Positions 46,348 through 56,689 of a DNA stretch of 64,000 nucleotides are shown piece by piece (the stretch's first letter is position 1; every line of letters starts with the position of its first letter). A program made the translations under genes and the position numbers. The notes below the pieces were generated by a model. It saw only the letters and a list, made by a program, of their open reading frames with translations. It searched no databases and was not told the DNA's origin. The stretch spans positions 1-64,000 of the forward strand of contig CANTFG010000133.1 in the NCBI GenBank assembly GCA_947652605.1. Reading direction: 5' to 3'. The DNA is from Elmis aenea. Lineage: Eukaryota; Arthropoda; Insecta; Coleoptera; Elmidae.

Positions 46348-46755
46348 CTAATGAAATTGCGTTACACGACTAAGCGTGGGTTTTTGACGTTTACTGAGTA
46401 CTGTAGACGCGGAGTCCTGCAAAAACTCGATCCCCTCTGCGCAATCCTGGAAGGATCGGTGCGCGCATAGCGACGCCGATCATATCATCTCACGGCACGC
46501 TTCTCGATTAGCTTTGACACTTGCATATAAATCAATGGAAAATTTTGGCGCGCTTTTGTACCCGATTTGAATTTTAAATTAAGTGGTACATGTTTTATAC
46601 TCCAAGTTTAAGTTAAATAAGTAATATTTGATTGATTATTAATAAAACAATTAATGGAACGAATAGAAATACCAAAATTTAAGTGCAACAGAAATATATT
46701 AGAGAAATTAATATGTAAAAGAGCAAAGAAATTAATACTTTGACACAATAATATG

Positions 46756-48654
46756 ATTAACACACTTGTGATTGAAAATACAGCTCGAGACATCTATATT
46801 AGTTTCTTGTTAAAAATAATAACAACCCACTCTGCGCAATATGGCGGAGGCGCCCAACAAACAGTCCCAACCAACAGACGTGCAAACTCTCAAATCAATT
46901 GTAGACCCTGGTTCGATTTCCAATAACAGAATTTAAGTGTTAGCGGTGGGAATAAAGCCTACCCCAATTAAAGTTTCCCGTGGTCCCATAATCCATTAAC
47001 GTTAAATACCGGTGCTGGTTGCCACTTCAAGTGGGCCAGAGATAAAGAGTAAGCTAAGGACATTCTGTAATTAATCGCAGGAAATGGATGGAGAGCCGAA
47101 ATACAAAAGCAAAATAAGAATGGGTTAATCCAGCCGTCTCAATATTTAAAATTCCTTTTACAGTAAAAATACAAACCAGCGAAGCTCCAAGATACACACA
47201 ATAGTTTTAACACGAAACATGGAGTTTTTACTGTTTCACAAATAATTTATTTTAGGATGTATTTTTTCTTTAACTTTTGCCCCTACCTTGTAAATAAAAA
47301 ATATACCTACACCAAACTGTGTGCAGCTTAATATCTTTTATTTTAAATTATTTTTTATTATTTAGTCATGAGTCCTTCTACTGCTAGGTGTAGGACTGTT
47401 GAGTTGAGTTGTGCTAACTTTTTTTCATGTTTTTTTGTCTTGTGCTAGCATTAATATGTTATTTTATCAAATAAAATATATTCTACCGAGTACTTTAAAG
47501 TTTGCGAAGTTTTGGAAGGGAAATTACTTCAAATATTAGCGACATTGTAAGAACAGCTAGAAGACGTCAATGGGTGACTCTTAGATCTCGGGCTGTATAG
47601 TAACCATATTTAAAACTTAATCGTAAGACAAGGAACAAACAATTAGGTAAACTTTACCCAAAAACCCCAAGTTACCGTCTTAGATCTGTTACAGTAGAAC
47701 AAGATAAAATGCAATAATATTTCACCGCGTTTGTTGAATTGGAAACTAAAACAAAATCCATCTCCGACTATTATCGGATTCAGCAATGATTTTTTTTGCC
47801 TCTGTCTAACGCGTTGCGTCCAATGAGAGGGAAAATCATGAGGATAAAAGTTTGAAAGAGAACAGCAACTTCACTAAATAACAAATGACCATTGACCATG
47901 CCTATTTCAATGTTTCCACTTCCAATTGAGAATTCTGTCAATTATTGAGAGACCGCGTTGAAACAGAAGAAAAATACTGCACATTTTGCGCTTCGATACG
48001 GGTCACTTATTAAGCAATTGATCGGGAAAACATTTATTTTCGAGCGCTGAATTTCGGATTTGTTGTAAACGCATAATTAACGGAAATAAAATATTGGCAA
48101 GACTAACAGGTTTTTAAAGCAATCAAAAAATTAAAGATGTGCTGACAGTAGCGTTTAATACTGGCCAATATTTCTTGGTGGTATTACTGATGCGCATAAA
48201 CAAAATTTTGGAGTAGATTTTATCTTAAATTTCGCCTTAATTTACCACTTGTTGCTTTTTGCCAATTGGACCAATTTTGGGCGTGTTACTTTTTAAAAGA
48301 ATAACACCTAACACTAGATACCTACATTGCAAATGAAAGCAAAGTTGTAAAACGCCACTATATTAATTATTAAATACACTTGTCTGCTATCTTGTAACTA
48401 AAGTAACTTTTCTAGATTTTTCGTCAAATAAATAATTCTTAGACATTTAAATCCAGATCGCCTGTATAAATTGATATATAGTATGTAAAAAATAACTACA
48501 TTTACTAAATATTCAACGGTTCTTAAGACACGTTTTTTATTTCATCAAGAAATAGATTTTTGCATAAAAAGATGAACGATTTTTTAAATAAGTTTGTATG
48601 ATATGCACTAAGATTTAAAAATAGACGACTCCAAAACTTTCAACATAGTCAATG
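46756..48654. other. Unassigned spacer between the paralogues
   Basis: No recognisable exon of paralogue 2 was found here, although it is where its downstream exons should lie. ATGGCGGAGGCGCC near 46843 is a GC-rich word of promoter type. No repeats are evident. Confidence 0.4.
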
Positions 48655-49362
48655 AAAACAGCGTCTATCTGTTAAACACGACACAAATTTTTTAAACTTA
48701 CAAATTTCTTAATTGGTAATGTTGGTATAAAGAACAATCCATTGCTTCCCAAAATATTATCACATTTTCAAGTTTATTGAAAATAAAAATATTTGCTTTA
48801 GTTTAAAATTATACCATTTTTTTTTTGTAAATCGTTTGGCTTCAAATATTTTACTGAGCCAAGAATCAAACAATTATATATTTTAAAAACAGGTCCAAAC
48901 AAAGACGTGCATGACCTTTTTTTTCAACAATCAAACTCAAAATTACTAAATTTTATGTGCACTTCTCACTTCTTACTATTGTAATAAAAATATTACATAA
49001 ATATACATTAAACAAAGCCTATTATTAATGATTATTATTGTAGTAGGTGCCATTCCTTGAGAATATTGGTATAAAAAAACACTTCGTAAAAGAACACAAT
49101 ACTGGCATAAAAAAATTAGAAATGGAAAAACACGAACAAAAATGTATTTATAATTCAAAATCATCCAATTTATAACCATGTTGATTAAATAAAAGCTCGA
49201 TTTACAATAAGATCAAGGGTAAAATTATTAGTTATCGAACATCATCTTCTTAATCCGTTTGCGAAATAAGTAAAGTGCGAATGCACATCTTGAGAAAGTC
49301 GATAAGCACGATATAAAAAGCTATATTTAACGCAAAACGCGTAAAACAAAAAAAAAACCTAC

Positions 49363-49426
49363 CTTTTTGTTGAATAACTTCAGCTAACACCGTGCAGCAA
49401 TGCACCCACATCGATAAAAACTTCAT
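49363..49426 (-). CDS. Candidate first coding exon, secreted protein, paralogue 2
   Basis: The exon (49363-49462) is framed by TTTTTGTTGCAG and G|GTAGGT. From the ATG at 49426 it encodes MKFLSMWVHCCTVLA then EVIQQK, followed by a phase-1 donor. A basic residue, a ~13-residue hydrophobic core and a small residue before Glu make a good signal peptide with likely cleavage after VLA. The second upstream ORF begun in exon 1 (MRHTIRNYQFARVR) ends at a TGA overlapping this ATG (ATGA), an arrangement allowing re-initiation. The mature protein and its exons were not identified, so the function is unknown. Confidence 0.35.
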
Positions 49427-49646
49427 CTTACTCGGGCGAATTGATAATTCCTGATCGTATGCCTGCAACAAAAATTATTATAAGCAAAACTTTAAGTCAG
49501 AAACACAAAAAAAATTAACAATCATAACCGAAATAATCAATTCAATTGCTTAAAGTACAAAGCGGGACCCAATTTTGTAACCCACGCCCATCACAAATAC
49601 ATGCCGAATTTGTTTACAAAATAAGATGCTGCATGTACCAATTTAC

Positions 49647-49708
49647 CTCATATTAACGGCAAAGTTCTCTAAAGCTCATCAATATAACACACACAAAAGA
49701 TGCTCACT
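49647..49708 (-). other. Candidate non-coding first exon, paralogue 2
   Basis: It runs from the initiator A to a GAG|GTAAAT donor and contains the same 8-codon upstream ORF as paralogue 1. The closing ATGAG opens a second short upstream ORF across the junction. Confidence 0.4.
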
Positions 49709-49736
49709 GATTTTACAACACTTGATTGATATAAAA
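49705..49736 (-). promoter_or_regulatory. Candidate core promoter, paralogue 2
   Basis: Minus strand TTTTATAT (49729-49736) and TCAGTG (49705-49710), with the same spacing and surroundings as paralogue 1. GGCGCGC recurs at 49937-49943, and near 49915 a GATATAAAAAG word could serve a transcript on the other strand. Confidence 0.5.
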
Positions 49737-50159
49737 CTAATGAAATTGCAGTACACGGCTAAGCGTGGGTTTTTGACGTTTGCTGAGTACTGTAGACGCG
49801 GTGTCCTGCAAAAACTCGACCCCGTCTGCGCAATCCTGGCAGGATCGATGCGCGCATACGCGACGCCGATCATAATCATCTCACGGCAAGCTTGCTGATT
49901 AGCTTTGACACTGGGATATAAAAAGGCAAAATTTTTGGCGCGCTTTTGTACCCAATTTGAATTTAAAAATAGGTTTTACGTGGTTTATACTCCAAGTTTA
50001 CGTTAAATAAGTAGTATTTAATTGTTTATTTTATAAACAATTAATGAAACAAATAGAAACACCACAATTTAAGTGCAAAAAAAATATTTTAGGGAAATTA
50101 ATGTGTAAAAAGGCAAATTAATTAATAGTTTGACTCAATAATACGATTATATGAAAGCG

Positions 50160-51095
50160 GTTTTGCAGGCCGTTTAGGCCCAGAGCTTGATAATGTTCTT
50201 CCACACTCTTCTCTCTTTCGCTTCCTTCTTCCAATTCATTGTTTTTCTCTCTTAGATCTGCCTTCACAGCTTCTCTCCATCTTTTTCTGGGTCTTCATCT
50301 TTTTTTCCTTGTATGTAGGTTCTTTCCACGCTATCTCTTTTATTACCCTGCTGTCCTCCCTCCTCTCAATATGCCCTGGCCATTCTATCCTTCTGGCATT
50401 TATTACTTTGTCTATGGTCGCTTCCTTGAAAATAGTGTATACCTCCTTGTTCGTTCTTCTTGTATATCTTAGCATTTTTGCTCAGTACCCAGGTCTCACA
50501 CCCATAGATCGCTGTAGGTCTTAGTATTGTTTAATACAAACGTAGTTTGGTGCTCCTAGATAACTGTTTGGCTCTTATTGGGTTATTAATTTAAAGCTCC
50601 TTTCAGAATTCTCATGTTTATGTCTTTTCCTTCTTCCATTCTGTTTGTGAGTAGTGTCCCTAAGTACACTTTATTTACTTTCTCCAATTCCCCTACCACT
50701 AGCCTGTCTTCTATTCTTTGTTGTCCTATTCTTATTAGCTTGGTCTTATCTTCATTAATCCTTAATCCCATTTTTTGTGCTGCTTCTGATATTCTGCCTG
50801 TGAGCTCTCCCAGTTCCTTTAAAGTTCTTGCCAGTATAACTACATCATAGGCGTAACTTATGATTTGGTGACTTTTGTTTAGTATTGTTTCCCTTTCTGT
50901 TCGGTCTTCCGTCTCTTACTATTTTTTCCAGACTACGTTGAATATGAGGGCTGATAATGGGTCTCCCTGTTCCTATCTCAAATTCTTCCGTTTTTTTCCC
51001 TTGATCTGAAGCCTGCTTGATGTCCCTTTCAATGTCATTTTGATCAGTCTGATTAGTTTGGCTGGTATCTTGAATTCCTTCAGCATTTGGAACAT
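50160..51095 (-). pseudogene. RT relic, family R, minus-strand copy
   Basis: Reading from 51095: FKIPAKLIRLIKMTLKG; a GRPIISPHIQRSL-like remnant of the GDPLS box; SYAYDVVILARTL, the YxDD box with the first Asp changed to Tyr; MGLRINEDKTKLIRIG; VYLGTLLTNRMEEGKDI; and the C-terminal RRIEWPGHIERREDSRV. Stops and small deletions break it. It ends with a 3' UTR-like GCCTAAACGGCCTGCAAAAC (inverted on the plus strand near 50165-50183). It shares an internal deletion end with the copy at 44600. Confidence 0.8.
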
Positions 51096-53954
51096 AACAC
51101 GATTAATATTTAATTTAAGTCAAGTCTTATACCCTATAATACCATTTGAAAATGAACTTCGTTTAAATATTCATACGTATAATTTTGTTTGCGTTCTCTG
51201 TATTATTCGCATGTAAATCAACATCGTATTTCAGTCTTACCTCTTACATAAGCTTGTGCGTCATGAAATTACTGTATTTTTTTCTCTTAAAGTCGTGTTA
51301 TTGAGACTTTTCAGTTTCCTTGAAATTAAAAGAGTTCTTGAGCGACCGGCATAAATTTTGTAACAAATCCTTATGTATTCTCGTTGCATTTGTACACTGT
51401 ACCACTTCATATTTTATTAAACATTATTTATTATTGAAAATTCAAAGCCGGGCTACGTATCAAAGGCTAAATATTATTAATTCAGAGAGATACGTCGAAG
51501 GATCCGTCTTTTTCTTATTTAAAATAAAATGCATACTTCTTGGCTGCTATAGAAACAGCATTAAAAAGCTCACATAACGTCTGGAGTACATTGGTGCAGT
51601 GACATGTGACGTGTGTTATGCTTTGGTGGAGGTTTTTGTGTTAACAAAGTTTGTCATTTTATTTGGAAAAATTTTGACCAACGTTTTCTTAAGTTTCAAA
51701 TAAAAACAGCTGCAAAGTTTAAAAAAATTAATTACTATATCAAGCAAAATCAGAAAATTATTTTTTAAAGTTTGAAAGCTACTCTAAAAGAAGTTTCCTT
51801 TAGAAAAAAATGTATTTGTTCAATATTACACAATTGTTGGCATTTTTTTTGTAGCACAACTCAAAAATGTACAATCATTACATAAATAAGCTTAAATAAA
51901 ATTCGTTTACATTTTTCCAAGGGATTTCTAGAGCAAATGCAGTAAAAATTTGAAGACTTTCGTCTCTTCCGACCATAGCAATCTAATTTATCTTAACAAA
52001 CACATACCCAACATCTGCCAGTTCAAATAAAATAGATGAACTCATAAAGCTAATTTATATCACTTAAAACTTCCAGTAAACAACACGGCAGTTGTCTGCA
52101 ACAATTCATTTGGCGTTTTCCTAGCTTAAAAACCAAAACGAAAAGTTTTAAATAAATGGAGGTGCCTGAAATACATTTCCAATTACCCACAGCTCCTCGT
52201 AAAATAATAATTACGATGGGTACACAAAGGAGAAACGTATCTCCTTGCTGGCACATTAGTTATATCGTTACAACAAATTTAATTACCCTTCACTCATTTT
52301 CCTCGCTACGATTGTTACGAGATATGGCTAAGACGAAAGAACGGAAGTTAATAATGAAAATTGAAAATGGCAGGCCGTGTTTTCTTTTTCGGCTTATAAA
52401 CTAAGTGATGTAACAAAACCCAAAATAAACGGAACTAATAGAATTATGTAGCGATATAAAAAAGTACACGTGTTAGCTAAAATGTTCCTAATATTATTTT
52501 CGTTTCTGAGTATCAACCAAAAAACGGTTTTAAGGAAAGATAAGTTACTATCTTATTGTGACTTTTCAAAATTCGTTTTCCAGATTCAACATGTAAACAA
52601 AATCTTTCAGTAAAGATACAAAAATGTCAAGCTGGACCTTCTTTTAACTAGAACCTATACCTTTATTATCATTCAATTTTCAACACAGAACGTAGTCCCC
52701 TCCAGGAAGAACTTATAAAATATTGGCCAACAGTTGAAGACAATAGCTTCTGATCCTCTTTTAAATTTACAAAAGTTTCTGAGGACATAAGAGCTTCTTT
52801 AAATATTAAATGGATCGTGAATTGTGTGCTGTGTTTTTCACTAGGGCTTCCACCACACAGGGACAGGTAAAACAATGTAGACTGTGCAAACTATACAACA
52901 CAAGAACGTTGTATAAGGCAACTAACCTAACATGCAATTACTAGCTTGTAATCTATTGTTCCTATAACATTGTTTTGGTGGTATCCCCGCTGGATTATTC
53001 CGTTGCTTAAGATAATTACATTAATAAAACGTACTTGAGTGGTATTGTTATCTTATCATCTCCATCTCTGAGTTTATTGGCTTAAGTACTTGTAACCATT
53101 AAGTCTAAAAATTTCCTAGTTTTTCGTTAAAAGTGCCGATGTAATTTTACGTAACTGTTTAAAATTATTATCAATTTCTAAATGTATTAAACAAAGGCTC
53201 TATCAGAGGAGCCCCCACACTTTTAGGGGGCCTCTCATAAGTTTAAGGGTCTCCTGTGTTTAATTCGGTCTGTAAAAAACCTTCACAATTTTTTCTTGCA
53301 AACCTGCAACTTTATTACAATTTTTTTTTAAATAACGTCCAACTACAATTATTGACTAATAAGTTGCTGGTTAGTCTTTTGTTTCTTTGTTATTCCTTTT
53401 AATATCTGTTTCATTCACGTCTTGTTTTATATAAATGATATTACTAAAGAAAAAATTTAACGGACAAATAATGTTAAGTGTCCATCATAAGCTTGTGGGC
53501 GCACGAAATTTAATTCCTTCGAAATTCCCGAAAAATGACGATTGCGCGGGGATCAAAGTTTGTTTAGCTTGGTTTACTTCAATCTATTATACATAAAGAA
53601 ATAAATTACGGTTGGTACCACGACTGAAATCGCTCTCAGTATGTAATTATTCCTTCAAGCTTGACTGACGTATGTTACTTGCTTCAGTGGTCTTTCCATC
53701 AACGGCCGACAGCTATAGACGAAGTGCGGTAGCTCTCTAAGCTCCGCATTTTCCGAGTCAATCTTTGAAAGATGTCTGAGGTAAAGAGATTTAGTATGAA
53801 TCTTTATACGCCCAGATAAATTAAACCGGAAATTGCTCAAATCGTGGATTAAACACAAAATCAAAAGCATTTTAGTAAGTGAAATATAAAATGTTTGTTT
53901 TATTTTTGTCTTAAATATTTTCAGTGGTACGTATAACTTTGAAAAACAATTAAT
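51096..53954. other. Unassigned DNA
   Basis: Several ORFs of 60-85 residues (51320-51577, 52156-52404, 52669-52875) show no recognisable domain. GAGGAGCCCCCACACTTTTAGG then GGGCCTCTC (53206-53238) forms a small hairpin. No repeats shared with the rest of the window were seen. Confidence 0.4.
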
Positions 53955-54032
53955 TTTGATGTTTTTGAAGCAATAAACACAGCCTTGATCAGATTCTAGC
54001 GACAACATATCGTGACCTTCCCTGGTGAGTTT
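53955..54032. repeat. Solo end of the TATGTTGTCGCTAG foldback family
   Basis: AATAAACACAGCCTTGATCAG then ATTCTAGCGACAACATATCG and TGACCTTCCCTGGTGAG nearly duplicates the right arm of the 23944-24576 element. The left arm is absent. The 139-residue minus ORF 53655-54074 reads through it and is doubtful as a gene. Confidence 0.7.
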
Positions 54033-55651
54033 TTTGCAATGAAGTGTTTTAAAAGCTGGAACACAAACAGGCAAATTAATTTAAAATTTGTTTTGTTCAT
54101 AAAACCAATTTAAATGAACTCGTTAGCCAAGACTCAAAAGTAAATATCTATTATAAATTTAGTCGGTCAGCGTTCATCTAGTGCAATCCGCAACGAACAC
54201 AGCAAAAAAATCCGAACAAAAAATAGCCACCGGGGAAAACTCGAACAACCTGGAAATATCAATTAGGGAATAAAAACATACAGCAAACGTGTAACATAAG
54301 ACCAGTTACCAGACTTGATGAATGTATGAAAACAAGACGGCCAAGCCACGGTATAAGAAAGAATTTCAGCAGGATAATGAGAATTGCTGGAGATAAATTA
54401 CAACACAAAAAAAAAGTCGGACTTCTACAAGAATTGGAAGGGTCCAATAACAATTTCCACATTTTATACAAAAAAACTGGAGCTTTTTTAAGGCAAAATG
54501 TGGCTTGTACGTTCTGAAAATATACGTCACAATAAAAGATTGCAGATTAAGTCAGATTATGTCAATAATGTGATGCTCTTTTTTATGGTGATTCGAAATA
54601 TTTACGTCCAGTTGTTTCAGACATCGTAAATTTCTTAATATAGACAGTTTGATCAAAAACGATTCACCAATGACAGTAAATTTCTGAATTAATCTATAAA
54701 AGCTGGTGTAGGAGTTTATGCTGATTTTAATTTTTAAACTTAATAATTTAATATCGACAACGAATATGGTTTTTTTAATGTTTGTTGCCTTCCAGTATTA
54801 TTCGAAATCTTCGGTTTGCAACCATCCATTAAACAAAGTCTCGGCTCAACCTGACCCAATACAAAAAATGGCTCACAATTATCGGTTTAAATAATTCAAA
54901 TCTTTATTACCTACTTTATTTGCAAAATAGCGCTACAAATCATGTATACTTGTTAGTAGCATTTTTTTTTATAGTGAGCACTAGCGTTAGTGAATTCAAA
55001 CTATAGATACGTCTCGACAAAACATGTGAAATGATTTTTGGAGTTGTTTTGTTTATAAACGTTGGACGTTTTGGAAACACTCCAACTTTCTCCTTTCTGA
55101 AATTTGTTATGCTTTGTACAAAGTTCTTTGCTTTCGACATTTTTATTGACGTGATACATTTGCGTTGTTTATGAAACTTTTAGTGCAACCGTATTTATTA
55201 TTAATATACATAAAATATAGTTATAGCTAGATCTGTATCTGTATCTTTAAAACGAAAAAATTGTTTTTGGAAAATATTTAGAGACACTAAAAAATTACAT
55301 AAATTCCTAGCTAAACAAACCTTTATTAAATAAATTGATAATTTTTTCACTTACAATCTTAGTTGAATATTATTTTTCCTAATTTTTGTTTAAGAATTTT
55401 TAAACTGTGAATTATGTGATACACAAATAATTATAACAACAAATAAATCATTGATTTAATTGGTTAGGTAAAGAGAGACTAAAGGCAGTTTAAATGAAAT
55501 TTTCAAGAAAAATAGCAGGAAAAACTAAAGGAAACAACTGTAAAAATAAACACATACAGAAAAACCGAAAGCAAAAACCAGTAGGTAATTAGTTTTTAAG
55601 GTACAAAAATATAAACAATCAACAATTAAACGTGATCATTTCTGTTAAACT
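54033..55651. other. Unassigned DNA flanking the satellite
   Basis: No genes or repeats are recognised. The sequence becomes steadily richer in A and T before the array starts. Confidence 0.45.
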
Positions 55652-55926
55652 ATTCAAACTTCTTATACACGTTAGTTATGAGCAAATTAAGGATTATTAG
55701 CCCCTAAATACGATTTTTAATTTTTTGAATAACTTTGTAAATTAAATTTCAAAATAGTTGAGACAAACTTCATTATACTAAGAAAAATAAACTCTATAAC
55801 ATACTAAAATTTGAACAAAATCGTAAGAGCCGTTTTCGAGAAAAATTTTCAAAATTTTTAATTTTTTGAATAACTTTGTAAATTAAATTTCAAAATAGTT
55901 AAGACAAACGGCATTATACTAAGAAA

Positions 55927-56550
55927 AAAAGGCTATATACTCTTTGCACTTTTTTCGACAGAAAAATCGATTTTCTTAAAACTATAGCAAATGGCTTCAA
56001 ACTTCTTCTACACGTTAGTTACGAGCAAGTAAAGGATTATTAGCCCCTAAATACGATTTTTAATTTTTCGCGAAAAATGGGAAAAGTACAAAGGCTATAG
56101 TCTTTGCACTTTTTTCGACAAAAAAATCGATTTTCTTAAAACTACAGCAAATGGCTTCAAACTTCTTATACACATTAGTTATGAGCGAATTAAGGATTAT
56201 TAGCCCCTAAATACGATTTTTAATTTTTCGTGAAAAATGGGAAAAGTACAAAGGCTATAGTCTTTGCACTTTTTTCGACAAAAAAATCGATTTTCTTAAA
56301 ACTACAGCAAATGGCTTCAAACTTCTTATACACATTAGTTACGAGCAAGTTAAGGATTATTAGCCCCTAAATACGATTTTTAATTTTTCGCGAAAAATGG
56401 GAAAAGTACAAAGGCTATAGTCTTTGCACTTTTTTCGACAAAAAAATCGATTTTCTTAAAACTACAGCAAATGGCTTCAAACTTCTTATACACGTTAGTT
56501 ATGAGCAAATTAAGGATTATTAGCCCCTAAATAAGATTTTTAATTTTTTG
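55927..56550. repeat. Homogeneous block of four B monomers
   Basis: Successive 160-bp B units with few differences (TACGAGCAAG, ATGAGCGAAT and ATGAGCAAAT variants). This is the longest uninterrupted B run in the window and lies near the left edge of the satellite. Confidence 0.85.
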
Positions 56551-56689
56551 AATAACTTTGTAAATTAAATTTCAAAATAGTTGAGACAAACGGCATTATA
56601 CTAAGAAAAATAAACTCTATAACATACTAAAATTTAAACAAAATCGTAAGAGCCGTTTTCGAGAAAAATTTTCAAAATTTTTAATTTTT

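Larger units (their letters stand above)
45270..46755 (-). repeat. Paralogous segment 1 (with 48655-50148)
   Basis: This ~1.49-kb segment aligns along its length with 48655-50148 in the same orientation. Similarity is strongest over the candidate promoter and first exon (46200-46500) and weaker in the AT-rich part (45280-45900). The pattern suggests an old tandem duplication with selection on the promoter region. Confidence 0.8.
48655..50148 (-). repeat. Paralogous segment 2 (with 45270-46755)
   Basis: See segment 1. It ends within about 15 bp of the 3' end of an RT relic at 50160, as segment 1 begins about 60 bp after an RT relic of the same family. The RT copies therefore bracket the paralogous block in opposite orientations. 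Confidence 0.8.

Noticed and set aside
46910..46920. tRNA B box (GGTTCGATTTC, plus)
   Set aside because: No cloverleaf can be built around it.
53655..54074. 139-residue minus ORF as a gene
   Set aside because: Its first third lies in a transposon end repeated at 24505-24576 and the rest shows no domain.
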